In this document: positions 23,424 through 35,004 of the stretch, one piece after another
How positions within the stretch are numbered: position 1 is the stretch's first letter
How the letters are laid out: each line of letters begins with the position of its first letter
Origin: Haberlea rhodopensis
Lineage: Eukaryota > Streptophyta > Magnoliopsida > Lamiales > Gesneriaceae
NCBI GenBank assembly: GCA_907163345.1
Contig: CAJQUN010000056.1
Coordinates: 2,046,001 to 2,110,000 of the forward strand
DNA: 64,000 bases
Reading direction: 5' to 3'
The notes under the pieces: model-generated
Seen by the model: the letters and a program-made list of their open reading frames with translations, nothing else
What the model was told of the DNA's origin: nothing
Database searches by the model: none
Made by a program: the position numbers and the translations under genes

Positions 23424-23515
23424 GTGAGATCATCAAATTGTCTTTTAGCTTCGATTAGTTACAGGAGCAGTGAGATCATCAAATTGTCTTTTAGCTTCGA
23501 TTAGTTACAGAGTTA
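23424..23515. repeat. 46-bp direct tandem repeat, two copies
   Basis: GTGAGATCATCAAATTG through TTAGTTACAG begins at 23424 and again at 23470, an exact 46-bp spacing. It lies just left of the Copia solo LTR. Confidence 0.85.
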
Positions 23516-23608
23516 CAAACCTAAAAAAGCAATAAACGTGTCTCCGGAGCAGTAAGACTCTCAGAAGATGAGCAAGACTCCGAAAGAAATGAATAAATAA
23601 ATAAAGGT

Positions 23609-25369
23609 TGTTGTAATCGAAGATGGGGGTAAATGAGGTTCATTGGCTACTTTAGCGATTTAAAGTGTTTTTACAGAAGTCGGGTTTGCGCTGCGGAAGA
23701 CTTCAAGTCAATCAATCAATGAACAATAAGAAATAATAAAGTAAATGCGTAATATAAATAAAGCAATAAAGAACACAAGTAATTGTTATAGAAGTTCGTC
23801 GATGAATCGCCTACGTCTCCTCTTCCCGGTTAGAAAATGTCCAACCGAGGTTCCACTAGAACACTTTGATCTTGGCCTCGAGGGCTCCAAGTTAGCCACA
23901 ACGAACTCTTCCCGAGTCGTCACACTCTTCACGAGTCTTCTTGGCCTTAAGGGCTCCAAGGATAGCCACAAACAAACTCTTACCGAGTCACACGCTCTTC
24001 ACGAGTCTTCTTGGCCTTAAGGGCTCCAAGGATAGCCACAAACATGCTCCAACTTCAATTGTTGATGACTTATACAATTTCCAACTTGCGTCGGTATTGG
24101 AGGACCTTACAACGATTCAAATAACACCTTAACCAAATGAAGAACAAAAGCTCTCACACAAGAAATGAATTACAAACTCTCAATACAATACAAATGTATG
24201 AAGTTTGCAATGCTAGATTGAATTTAATTGAACAAAGTTTTCTTGTATTGTATATTCTTGTTTCTTGTATTAAACTTGAGCTCAATCATCCATATTTATA
24301 GTGTAGGAGGCTCCCAAAGGTCATACTAGCCGTTTATAGCCGTTAGCAACATTTTTGGACTAAAATTACGCACCATCGCCAAGTCCATCGCCTCGGGTGA
24401 TCTCCATCGCTACGTTTTAACGGTCAAATCTGGCCCAGATCGCCTCAAGCTATCTCCCCATCGCCTGGGGCGTAGTACATTAAATAAAAATGTTGTAGGT
24501 AAACTTATGGATCGCCTGGGGCAACCATGCCATCGCCTGGGGTGATCTGGATCGCCAGGCGCGCCGCGTGCCATCGCCTGGGTCGATGGTGCACGGCGTT
24601 GGCACGCGTGGCTCGGATCGCCTGAAACTATGGCTCGGGTCGCCTAAAACTATCTCCCAGATTTTAACAACTTCAAACTTTGCACTTGTTGACCATCTTA
24701 AGATCGTTTCTGGGAAAAGTGGTGAACATGAAAGTTGTAGCCCTTCCTCTTGGATACGTGTGGACAAAAAATCATCGCATTTCATTAAGGTATGAAGAAG
24801 TTATGTCCAACATGCTACAGCCGCTCAAACCTTGCTACAATCTGCACTTGCTATGACTTCCATGCCATTTTGCTCCATGATGCAATCCGAATTGGACTGA
24901 GATGCTTGAAATATGAAATCTATAATTTTGAGTTGGATTTCCAACCTATTTGGATTCATGTCATTCGGATCATCGAGCCAAGAGATATAATCAAAACATT
25001 GCACTACGCTCCAAGTGCCTTCAACACGAATTTACCCATCAACGGACCAATGGTTCGTGGGTCTTCATCCCAACATAAAATACTGTTTCAACATCATTCC
25101 ACACATGTTGAACACTTTTGGTCGTTCATAGAGGTCTTTCCTCTTGTTAGGTTCCTTGATAAAATCCACAGTGTCATATGAACTCGCAAATGACATTGTA
25201 TAACTTGGGTCCTCTTTCATTGGTCTTGGCATCCAACTTGTCTATATAACCATGTACACTAAGTAGACACATTAGTACAATAAATAATTGTTTTGTTGAT
25301 CATCAAAACCCATAAATAATTTGGAGATTAATTAGGCATTAAACTCACCGATGCGTTTAAGGCTCAACA
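23609..25369 (-). mobile_element. Solo LTR of the element C Copia family (1761 bp)
   Basis: The minus strand starts TGTTGAGCCTTAAACG and ends CATCTTCGATTACAACA, matching the ends of the element C LTRs (TGTTGCGCCTTAAAACG and CTTCGATTCCAACA). AAGGT flanks both sides (23604-23608 and 25370-25374), proving a complete LTR insertion later reduced to one LTR by recombination. Shared internal blocks include the GGGAAGAG/CTCTTCACGAG repeats and a TATA box in the same context (minus strand, 24291-24302). It is about 370 bp longer than the element C LTR and well diverged. The 129-codon frame at 24792-25181 runs antisense inside it and is not a gene. Confidence 0.9.
24374..24650. repeat. ATCGCCT/AGGCGAT motif cluster in the solo LTR
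   Basis: At least eight ATCGCC-type half-sites (CATCGCCTCGGG, GATCGCCTGGGGC, CATCGCCTGGGGTGATC and others) lie just upstream, in LTR coding direction, of the TATA box. This is the diverged counterpart of the arrays in element C. Confidence 0.7.
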
Positions 25370-25374
25370 AAGGT

Positions 25375-26300
25375 GAACTCGGATAGTCCATTATAGAAGA
25401 TCATGAAACAATGTAATCACACCACTCCACTTTCATCCGAATATTCTTCTCATTGGCCTAACACTGTCCCTTTTACCTCTCATGATGTTTGATATATCTT
25501 CTTTCTTTTTTTTAGTTTAACAAGGTATCCAAGCTTACGCTTGACTAATCCTTGGGTGACGACCCCGACCCCTCAGGACCACCACCAGGTAAATCGAGGG
25601 ATGTGCACGGATGGCAAGTTTATGAAGGAGCGGACCAACATGACCCGAACCCAGGAAAAACCCCCACAATATTTCAGTGGAGAATTTGTCCCATACGGGA
25701 TTCGAACCTGCGACGTCGGAGGAATCTCCCCACATCACCTCAGCCCTTACCAATCCATTGATGCCCCTGGGGGCTTGTTTGATATATCTTGAATTGACTG
25801 AAAGGTGCTTCATTTCATTTTCACTGCAAGAATATCCACCTTGTCCATAAATCCCAATCCAACAAGTTTATTCCTCGACAATTCGCAAGTTGTAGTATAA
25901 GGAGGTATCCCTTCATCGATCATCGTTTCAAAATATTTACAAGCTTCGTCGACTTTACTTCTCTTCTACAAAGACCATGAAAGCCAAATTTCCTCAAACC
26001 TGTCAAATATTTGTATCCTAAAAGCATTTTAAGCACCATATTGTATGTGTGTCTTTCTGGTCCCCTTACATATAGTCTTTCTGGTCCCATTACAAACCTT
26101 GGTGCATTCTTGAAATTAGCTTAAGGGCCTTATTGATTTCATTGTGATCATAATGTGAAGCTAAATTAGTATTTTGTAACTGCAAGTGTCCGGTCTTATT
26201 GAACTGATCTTGAGCATATCATCTAAAAGCTTGTAAGCCTAATTGACTTTACCATTCTTGCAAAGTTTCTTGATAATGCAATTGTAGGTGAACACACTTG
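25375..26300 (-). pseudogene. PPR protein pseudogene, interrupted by a SINE
   Basis: Minus-strand reading gives PPR-like pieces in several frames: YNCIIKKLCKNGKVN, a stop, AYKLLDDMLK (about 26290-26200), then KVDEACKYFETMIDEGIPPY and KLVGLGFMDKV (about 25955-25830). A C-terminal-like segment (ISNIMRGKRDSVRPM) lies on the far side of the SINE. Frame changes and stops between pieces show it is dead. The helix-turn-helix spacing and the EACKYFETMIDEGIPP pattern are typical of P-class PPR repeats. The plus-strand PPR piece at 7669 is a different fragment. Confidence 0.55.
25501..25775 (-). mobile_element. tRNA-derived SINE with 15-bp target duplication
   Basis: TGTTTGATATATCTT flanks both sides exactly (25486-25500 and 25776-25790). 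On the minus strand the 5' end is a tRNA-like head with an A box (TGGTAAGGGCTGAGG, about 25740-25753) and a B box (GGTTCGAATCC, 25708-25698), the internal RNA polymerase III promoter. The 3' end finishes in an A-rich run (plus-strand T8 at 25504-25513). Length 275 bp. Long perfect target duplications and a 3' A tail show LINE-mediated retrotransposition. Both strands are open in places, but those frames are chance. Confidence 0.93.
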
Positions 26301-27204
26301 GAACAAGTATTACCTTTTCAACGAATCAAGAATCCTAAATGCCAAATGAAGATAATTGGAATCACAAGAAGTGCGGATAAATATGGAAGACGAATAAGAA
26401 TCAGGTTCTGTAATACCCCACATCCCAATCTCATCATTAGTGTATGCATTTATAATCTATATTAGTGCATACATTCATAAAATTAGGGAATTCTCATTCA
26501 TGCTTCAATAACAAAGGCATGACGTATATAAAATTTTTGACAAAATTCTCGCAACATTCAATTCCCAACATAGCTCAACTAGCACAAGTATACACTTCAT
26601 AATGCACAAATACGTTCTCAATCCATTATGCAATTTCCCTTAATCAAATTGCATACAAATCATAAATGAAAAGAGAAATCTCACAACCCTTATACAAACT
26701 ATATTCACATATCAGAATGCTCACAGACGAGCATTGAATAAGTAAATACGTATCTATTTGTATAAAAATGTTACCATATACCAATATTGGTACCTCTGTC
26801 CTGGAAGCATTCCCATTGAACAGCTCAAACTCATCTCCAGAGCCAATATTGTACATGTTCTACATGTTTCAACAGAAACAGCACCCACACTGGGTGAGCA
26901 TCCAAATAGCACAATCTCGATATCATCAATCTCACAATTCATAATTTACAGAATATAAAGCTGCAAATTTAGAAAATACTCCATGTATGTACCATGATCA
27001 TATGAAACCCTCGTGATGTTCCTGTTATCACAATAATCAATATCATCAAACTGCAAAATTCCTTAAATCATTACAATGATTCACTATACCCATGTTCAAA
27101 ACGCCAGTTCCATAATTAATCATAGCTAAATCATTACAATAATGATTTACAGAAATCAAATACCTCTCGACCAGCAATTTCATAATTATAACTCATCATA
27201 TATC

Positions 27205-27335
27205 ACATCGCTCGCTCAACAGCGGTGTCACTATAACCTCTCGCATGCTCAACAACGGTGGCATCATAACCATTGATTGCTCGATAGCGGCAGCATTATA
27301 CTCATTGCTCGCTCAACAATGGCATTACCATAATT
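27205..27335. repeat. Degenerate minisatellite, about four units of 30-34 bp
   Basis: Units share GCTCGCTCAACA, then GGTGNCATNATAACC. They start near 27208, 27242, 27276 and 27305 inside the E2 LTR. Divergence between units is high. Confidence 0.7.
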
Positions 27336-27629
27336 CATTATACACACCGATTCATCACAATAATAATATATTATTCATTAACCTTGATAATAATATATCT
27401 AACTATGCTCGTACGACAGACATACCTTATAGTCCAATTGTAAGAACTACGCATTGTTTACCCGGAGATCCGGTGAATTATTCGTTATACGATCAATAAT
27501 TCACAATCAAACACGTGCACACAATCACATACTCAATGTACATAAATATCATCCTATCATGATGATTAAATGCATAAAAGACTCGGGCAAGGGATTTATC
27601 CATACCACGACAAAATAAAAAATTTCACC

Positions 27630-27840
27630 AAACTTGGCCTCGCGATCGATCGCCCAAAATCTTGCGATCGATCGCGAGCCATTGAAATTTTCACATCGAT
27701 CGCCAGACGCGCGCGATCGATCGTCGAGACCACGCGATCGATCGCCAGACGCTCGCAATCGATCAGTCGTTTTGCACGATCGATCGACAGAACTGTTTAC
27801 CGCCTTCCATTTTTGTCCAACTCCTGTCGATCGATCGGTG
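27630..27840. repeat. CGATCGATCG palindrome array in E2 LTR
   Basis: At least seven copies of GATCGATCG or CGATCGATCGC within 210 bp (for example 27642, 27665, 27698, 27714, 27735, 27778, 27828), in an otherwise AT-rich LTR. Each is self-complementary, with CpG and GATC. They produce spurious open frames rich in RSIAR. Confidence 0.9.
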
Positions 27841-27849
27841 AGCTCTGTA

Positions 27850-30311
27850 TGTAACGGCCCGCCCAGACGGGTCGCCCGCCGTGTTCAATTTCTTGAACAC
27901 AATGCTACACTTAATTCAAAAACTTAATATCACTTTGAACTTATGTCTAGCGGAAACGTTTTTATTCTTATCGAATATATTATTATCGAACATTTGACTT
28001 AGTAATTTTTTACCCGTGACTTTTAACTTAGAAAAATTTGGGCAGAGTCTCCTCTTAAAAATTGTGCCCTGGATCTACCAGATCACTACCACCACAATAT
28101 CAAGACCATAAAAACAAAAACTAAACCAAAATAAACTTCAAATATCAAAATCCAACTAAAACATAAATAAATGTTTCATATCCTCAAAATAAAACTTAAA
28201 CATGCCAACATACTCAAAACTTCATAATAAATCTAAATATCCTCCGCATCGTCTAAGTCTTCAACTCCATCTGTAATATGTCACATTACAGGTAAAGTTA
28301 AGTTGCAGCATTTTATAGTAAGCATAATAAACATTTGATAAAAAGTCAAAAACATCATTTTTCATAAGTGACGAAAAATAATATACTTTCATATCCAAAA
28401 TAACTTTCACACATATATGGTTTAATCCGAGCAGTTAACGGAACTAAATTTCACAAAACGGAATCATAACAGAAATAACTGCACAGATAACCAACGAAAC
28501 TTAACGGAAACGAATAACACTATCATAATCATATAATGTCTTAACGATATAGAATTAATCTTTAAATATAGCCATGCTGTAATGAAACAAATGCATACTC
28601 AAATACGGATGTGACACAATGATATCATTCCAGACTATACCCGCTGGAAGGGTATCGACAGATATTATACCCCTCTGTCTTCGGGCAAAACGAAATGCGT
28701 TTCTTTATTCTCGTCGCCAACGAGCCGAAAGTATGCGCGTTTTTATCCTCGTCGCAATGCGAGCCACAACGAAACGAAAATATCCACAGTTCACAAACCT
28801 CAAATCGTATTCACCGAATCAAGACAAACATGGCCTTTAAAAATAGTTTTTCACACACAATAAAATGTTATTTCAAAATTACATTTTCAACAAAATACAT
28901 TTCTTATCAAAATCATATTTCAAAATAATCTTTCATGCTTACTATTCAAAACATTTCAAAATAAACAACAAAACATACTCAAAATAATTTGCGTAAAATT
29001 GCAACTTCCTTTATGTACAATCACAAAACATTTCTTAAAGTACTTAAAATAATTTACGAAAAATGCAACTTCCTTTACGTACTTCAAAGCTTCTTATCAA
29101 CGTTCAAATTACAAACTTCCCACAATCTCCAAGATGTTACGGATTTCCTATCAAACAATTTTATACTATCAAGTGTACATTCTTACAAACTAATCCAATT
29201 AAATCTATTAATTGATAAGTAAATATTACCTATATGCCCACCATATTAAGGTAAATCTAACCCAATTGCAACAATAATCAAATTTAACTATGTTTCCCTC
29301 AACTTAACAGTAATTTCATTTAAATCAGATTTTTAGACAAGGAAATAATCATGCTCCTTAACTTACAGCCTAAATCTTTGAAATCCAGAATACATTTTCG
29401 AACCAAAACTACAATTTCAGTTTCTTCCAAAATCCAATAACAATTCCAGTAACATATTTTCGAATTCCATACTTAATTCCATCCTTAAATTTCAGAAATA
29501 TTTTCGAAATCCAACTCTTGAATTACAAACTCTGTATAATTTTCGAAAAAAAAAGAAACAGTGTACAAATCCTCACATTCCAAAATCTCCCATTAGCAAT
29601 AAGACGATGTTCTTGATAAATTAAGCTAATATACTCCAGTTGATCCCACATCACTAACCTAACCAATTTCAGAACCAAAAAATCGAAAACAAAAAAATTC
29701 GAAATATGAAATTTCATACCGATTTGCTACGTTTTTCTGCTCACATCCGATTTCTTCGCTGTTGCTCGATACTACTCGAATTTGGAAAGATTTCCGAAAC
29801 TAAAAATCGAATTTCAGAAATCTGGAATTATTTATTTATTTTTATTTATTTTCGGACTCGAGACATACGGAATGGATTTGGGTTTTTGTTGTTAGGGATT
29901 TAAATAGCTAACCGGTTACAATCAATAATAGATGAAGAGACGAGAAGATCGATCAGTTTTTGGTGAAGGTGAAACGAGTGAGATGAAGAAGGTGAAGTGA
30001 AGAAGAAAGGCGAAGAAGTGAAGGTGCAGTGAAGAAAACTGAAGCTGAAAAGGAAAAAGAAATGAGCGAGACGAAGCTAACGTCAAGTCTAATAAAAGTG
30101 AGAAAATTTGTTCGGTTATCACTCTTAATTATCATTAATACTATTAAATATTATTATTATTATTATTATTAATATTATTAATATTATTATTATTTAAAAA
30201 AATTATTATTATTATTATTATCAGATATTCTTATTATTTATTATTAATATTATAATTTATAACTTACATAATATTTGGGTCAATAAATTCCTTAAAAATT
30301 GAGCCATTACA
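27850..30311 (-). repeat. Chromovirus LTR1 (2462 bp)
   Basis: In coding direction it starts TGTAATGGCTC and ends GGGCCGTTACA. It contains an (ATT)n microsatellite near its start in coding direction (about 30140-30260) and AAATTTGGGCAGAGTCTCC near its end (antisense reading, about 28039). It differs from LTR2 at only a few sites, clustered near the left end, plus homopolymer lengths. Confidence 0.93.
30140..30262. repeat. (ATT)n microsatellite in LTR1
   Basis: Runs of TTA/ATT trinucleotides with short A interruptions. The same tract, with different lengths, is in LTR2 (about 37296-37412), LTR3 (about 52004-52120) and the duplicated copy (about 61995-62095). Confidence 0.9.
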
Positions 30312-30324
30312 ATCTCCATACATT

Positions 30325-33300
30325 CTAAAAAGTTTCGTCCTCGAAACTTGCATCGCATTTTACATCAGGATATTTAGCATATAATTCTTCTTCTTTTTCC
30401 CATGTTGCTTCATCAGGTGAATGATTACTCCACTGAACCTTAACAAAAGGAATTGTCTTAGTTCGTAGAATTCTCTCTTGACGGTCGAGTATCTTGATAG
30501 GATATTCGGAATATGTACACTCCTTGGATATCTCGATCTCTGTTGCCTTAAGCACATGACTTTCATCTGAAACATACTTCCTGAGCATCGACACATGAAA
30601 GACATTATGTACTCGAACTAATTCCGGAGGTAGAGCAAGTCGATAAGCCAAAGTTCCTATTCTTTCCAGAATTTCATATGGTCCTATGAATCTCGGACTT
30701 AACTTCCCATGCTTACCGAACCTCATTACTCCTCTGAATGGTGATACTTTCAAGTATACATTATCCCCTTGCTGAAATTCTAAATCTCGTCTGCGAACAT
30801 CAGCCCAACTTTTCTGTCGACTCTGAGCTGTAAGTAATCTCTGTTTGATGATGGAAACATTTTCATTCGTGAGTTTGATCAACTCTGGTCCTTCCATTAC
30901 TTTCTCTCCAACATCAAACCAACACTGTGGTGTTCGACATTTCTTTCCATACAAAGCTTCGAATGGTGCCATTTGAATACTGGATTGATAGCTGTTATTG
31001 TACACAAACTCTGCCAGTTTCAGATGACGATCCCATTGTCCTTGAAAATCCAAGATACATGTTCTAAGTAAATCCTCAAGAATTTGAATCGTTCTCTCAG
31101 ACTGTCCGTCCGTCTGTGGATGAAAAGCTGTACTGTATTTCAAATTCGTTCCCAAGACAGATTGTAAACTCTTCCAGAATTGAGATGTGAACCGAGCATC
31201 TCGATCAGATATAATACTGACTGGTATCCCATGCAAACACACCACTTGATCAATGTAAAGCCCTTGCTAAATCATTCATTGATGTGGTCTTCTTCATCGG
31301 TATAAAGTGAGCACACTTAGTAAGTCGATCAACAATAACCCAAACTGAATCCTTTTGTGTTCGTAGTTTTGGGTAATCCGGTCACAAAGTCCATAGTAAT
31401 ATGCTCCCATTTCCAGTTTGGTATGTCCAAGTTTCTCAGTGTTCCTGCTGGCTTTTGTCTTCCAACTTTCACTTGTTGACACACTAAACACTTGGACACA
31501 AACTTCACAACATCTTGCTTCATTCCTGGCCACCAAAATAATTGCTTCACATCTTGATACATTTTATTCTGTCCTGGATGCATGGCCAATATTGTCTGAT
31601 GTGACTCTTGTAAGACTTCGCCCCTGAGTGTTGATACAGCTGGAACGAATAGTCTATCATTGAATCTCAAAGTCCCATCTTCATGCATTCTAAAACCTTC
31701 TTGGTTTGATTGAGCCCTTTGTAAGAAAGTCTGCCACATAGGATCCTTTGATTGTGCTTCCTTAATCCTGAGAATAAGATCAGGTTGCACCATGAGATTA
31801 CACAACATCGTCGTCCCATTTTGGTCGTCTCTTGATTCGACATTCAGATTTAACTTTGACATCTCGTCAATGAGTTTCTGTTGCGTAGTCAATAGCATTG
31901 ATCCATAACTCTTCCTGCTTAATGCATCTGCTACCGCATTACTCTTTCCAGGATGGTAGTGCAATTTCACATCATAGTCCTTGATCAGCTCTAACCATCT
32001 TCTCTGTCTCATATTCAACTCCTTTTGAGTAAAAATATACTTTAAACTCTTGTGATCAGTGTAGATATCACATGTGGTTCCGTACAAGTAGTGACGCCAT
32101 AATTTCAGTGCAAAAACCACTGCTGCCAGTTCCAGATCATGAGTGGGGTACCTTATTTTGTGTTCTTTCAACTGTCGTGAAGCATATGCAATCACCTTTC
32201 CATTTTGCATAAGTACACAGCCTAACCCCTCCTTTGATGCATCGCTGTAGATACAAAATCCTTCATGTCCATCTGGCAATGTAAGAATAGGTGCAGTCAC
32301 AAGTAGATCTTTCAACTTCTCAAAACTTGCTTGACACTTAGAATCCCATTCAAACTTTACTCCCTTTCTTGTTAACTTTGTAAGGGGTAATGCAACTCGA
32401 GAAATTCCTTCCACAAATTTTCGGTAATATCCAGCCAATCCCAGAAAACTTCGAATTTCTGTTACTGATGTCGGAACTTTCCAATTGGTAATGGCTTGGA
32501 TCTTTGCTGAGTCTACTCGGATTCCTTGAGTATCAATGATGTGTCCAAGAAATGATACAGAATCCAACCAGAAGTCACATTTGTCGAACTTTGCAAATAA
32601 TTGATGTTGTCGTAGCCTCTCCAATGTCATTTTCAAATGTTCTTCATGTTCTTCCTTTGATTTGGAATAAATCAATATATCATCAATGAATACTATAATG
32701 AATTTGTCGAGCCATTCTCGGAATACGTGATTCATTAATGCCATAAATGCTGCAGGTGCATTCGTAAGTCCGAAAGGCATCACCAAAAATTCATAATGTC
32801 CATATCTGGTTCGAAATGCAGTTTTGTGAATATCCTGCTCTTTGATTCTGAGTTGATGATACCCAGATCTCAAATCAATCTTCGAGAATATTTGTGCACC
32901 TTGTAATTGATCGAACAAATCGTCAATCCTTGGTAGCGGATATTTATTCTTCACAGTGATTCGATTCAACTCCCTGTAGTCAATGCACATTCTCATGCTG
33001 CCGTCCTTTTTCTTTACAAATAGTAACGGTGCTCCCCAAGGTGACACACTAGGCCTTATGAAACCTTTATCTTGTAGTTCTTTCAATTGTCCTTTCAATT
33101 CTTTCAGCTCTGCTGGTGCCATCCTGTAAGGTGCTTTGGATATCGGTTCTGATCCCGGAATAATATCAATCGAAAATTCCGTGCTTCGAATTGGTGGCAG
33201 TCCTGGCAAATCCTCTGGGAAAACATCTGAGAATTCTTTCACCGTGCAAATCTTATTTATTTTTGCATCCACCTCAGAAACATTGCCACAAAATCGTTCA

Positions 33301-33423
33301 TGCAAGCTCACGCCTTCATAACAGATCTCTTTACACGAATTCGTTTCTAGGGTTATGGTCTTTCGGACAGTCAATGCGAGCCTTTGCACTACTCAACCAA
33401 TCCATTCCAAGAATTATGTCAAA
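30325..33423 (-). pseudogene. Chromovirus pol, unit 1 (frameshifted)
   Basis: The pieces code for aspartic-protease tail (FDIILGMDWL), reverse transcriptase with FIDDILIYS (about 32680), RNase H ending DALSRK, and integrase. The integrase has an HHCC zinc site (CLVCQQ) and D/D/E residues in MDFVTGLP, SDRDARF and GQSERTI. The C-terminus is chromodomain-like (KVQWSNHSPDEATWE). Such integrase tails target insertion to heterochromatin. Breaks: TAA at the gag/pol junction (33426-33424); two bases missing near 33369 compared with unit 2; an extra base in the integrase near 31362; another near 31263, after which 31245-30325 is open. It is not translatable as one polyprotein, so it cannot transpose on its own. 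Confidence 0.93.
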
Positions 33424-34725
33424 TTATTTCATGTTGATGATGAACAGGTTGGCTTTGAATTCTTCGCTTTCCACAATCAGTGTTACATCATTGCATACAT
33501 ATTTAATTGTAACTGTCTTTCCTAATGGACTCAATACTTGCATTAAATGTAACAGTGGACTGAAGTGCAAATCAAGTTTCTCCACACAAGATTCAGAGAT
33601 AAAGGAATTTGAAGCGCCAGAATCAAATAACACATAAACATCTTGATTCAAGAATTTAAATTTACCTCCGATCAACTCATGATCCTCTTCAGCACGGACA
33701 TCATACAATCTAGTTGAATTGCGCTGTTGTTGTCCACGTGGTTGATTTGTTCCTGAGGTTTGTTTCAGACTGGGACAATCTCTAATCCGATGATCTTTAG
33801 ATCCACATTTAAAGCAACCTCCAGAGTTCCAGTAACATTCCCCAGTATGACTCCGATTACACTTGGGACAAACTTCATTCTTCTTAGTTTCAACGATCAT
33901 CTGCCTGCGAGCTGGCGGTCTCTGATCTCTGTTTCTGAATTCAGGCTTTCTCTTTCGATTTTGAGGAGTCTCAAGATTCCTCAGTTCAGATTCCACGAAC
34001 AATGCCCTCTCCATGAGTATATCAAATTTGGTATCCATGAGAGGTGCTACTTTGAGCCTGATGCCAGTGCGAAGACCTTGTCTGAACCTTGTAATCTTGT
34101 TGTTCTCATACTGCAAATACAAAGGACATAATCTTCCCAGCTCTTGGAACTTCCTCAGATATTCCAGCACAATCATATTCTCAGTTTGCCTCAGCCTCAA
34201 AAATTCATCTTCTTTAGCCATTCGGACAGCGTCAGGAAAATATTGTTGCAGAAATTTCTCTCTAAAAATCGTCCAGGTAATGGAGTTTCGTTCCATACTT
34301 ACATCCACTGAGGTCCACCAATGCTTTGCATTTCCTTCCAGAAATGGAGTCACCACTGTAACTTTTTCTCCATCAGCAATGTTTATGGCTTTCAGTAATT
34401 CTTCAATCTTGGTCAGCCATTCCTCAGCTTTCATTGGATCAGTCTCGTTTCCAAAGTACGGTGGTCTGAGTGCCCGAAATCTCTCAAATTCAGTCCTTCT
34501 CTGTGTTTCCGGCTGTAGTGGTGCCGAAACAACATTTTGTTGTAACACTCCAGCTATGATACGACATATATTCGTGATGTCCACATCATTCATTGATCCC
34601 ACGTTTATATTTGGGACTCCATCTTGACCTTGATTCACATTCCTATCTTGACCATCTTCTGAGTCGCGATTCGAGTCCTGTTCTTGGCTACCACTCTGAT
34701 TGCTACTGATTCTTCCTCTAGCCAT
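33424..34725 (-). CDS. Chromovirus gag and protease start, unit 1
   Basis: An open frame from MARGR (34725) to TAA (33424), about 433 residues. The first third is acidic and Gln-rich. A retrotransposon-gag capsid region follows (FEGNAKHWW-type motif, here FLEGNAKHWWTSV; later RFRQGLR). Then come a paired cysteine-rich nucleic-acid-binding region (CPKCNRSHTGEC and CFKCGSKDHRIRDC) and the start of an aspartic protease with the DSGA active site (FDSGASNSFI). The frame also extends upstream to 34875 through leader sequence, but the ATG at 34725 gives the usual start. Where relatives read through into pol (MK-D/E-FD), this copy has TAA; unit 2 has the same stop. Confidence 0.9.
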   Translation of the reverse strand: MARGRISSNQSGSQEQDSNRDSEDGQDRNVNQGQDGVPNINVGSMNDVDITNICRIIAGVLQQNVVSAPLQPETQRRTEFERFRALRPPYFGNETDPMKAEEWLTKIEELLKAINIADGEKVTVVTPFLEGNAKHWWTSVDVSMERNSITWTIFREKFLQQYFPDAVRMAKEDEFLRLRQTENMIVLEYLRKFQELGRLCPLYLQYENNKITRFRQGLRTGIRLKVAPLMDTKFDILMERALFVESELRNLETPQNRKRKPEFRNRDQRPPARRQMIVETKKNEVCPKCNRSHTGECYWNSGGCFKCGSKDHRIRDCPSLKQTSGTNQPRGQQQRNSTRLYDVRAEEDHELIGGKFKFLNQDVYVLFDSGASNSFISESCVEKLDLHFSPLLHLMQVLSPLGKTVTIKYVCNDVTLIVESEEFKANLFIINMK

Positions 34726-34989
34726 TTGAAATCTTAAAAATAGAGTTTTGTCGGAATAAATGATACTAGTTAAAAGGAAACAAATAAAATGTTTAAAGCA
34801 AGTAAAAACAAGTATGCACATAAGTTCAAACACACACATATAAAATTCTAGGTACTGATTCAAACTTAACTCCATTATTCTAAATCCAAAACTTTTCCCA
34901 ACAAGTCAAACCTAAATAAACTTATTCTTAAGGCAAAGGTCTAATCCCAAACATACAAACTAAGGCTCTAATCCAAACTTATAAACTAT

Positions 34990-35002
34990 GGCTCTGATAC
35001 CA
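34990..35002 (-). promoter_or_regulatory. Primer-binding site, unit 1
   Basis: Minus strand TGGTATCAGAGCC, two bases from the LTR2 edge; initiator-Met tRNA type. Confidence 0.92.
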
Positions 35003-35004
35003 AC

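Larger units (their letters stand above)
26409..27849 (-). repeat. Element E2 3' LTR, downstream part
   Basis: Reads TGTAATACCCCACATCCC at its plus-strand left end, the complement of a GGGGTATTACA LTR terminus. It continues at 52172-52826, where it ends GGATATCACA next to a polypurine tract; the chromovirus array (27850-52171) split it. Joined, it is about 2.1 kb with TGTGATATCCGG...GGTATTACA ends. It resembles the solo LTR at 53286-55791 in its start (TGTGATRTCCGGA) and in a shared block near the 3' end (GTTTCTGTTGAAAC beside GGTGAGCAT or its variant, about 26865-26900). Confidence 0.75.

Noticed and set aside
24792..25181. 129-codon plus-strand frame
   Set aside because: Lies antisense inside the Copia solo LTR and has no domain.
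25698..25755. tRNA gene suggested by A and B boxes
   Set aside because: No complete cloverleaf; the boxes belong to the tRNA-derived SINE head.
25535..25813. 92-codon minus and 83-codon plus open frames
   Set aside because: Both lie inside the SINE and include its polymerase III promoter boxes; not proteins.
27570..27927. 94- and 97-codon frames rich in RSIAR and DRS
   Set aside because: Products of the CGATCGATCG array in the E2 LTR.
33760..34627. Plus-strand open frames of 123 and 204 codons opposite chromovirus gag (and the same at 40894-41761)
   Set aside because: They are antisense to a conserved gag gene with clear domains, show no domains themselves, and exist because of gag codon bias.
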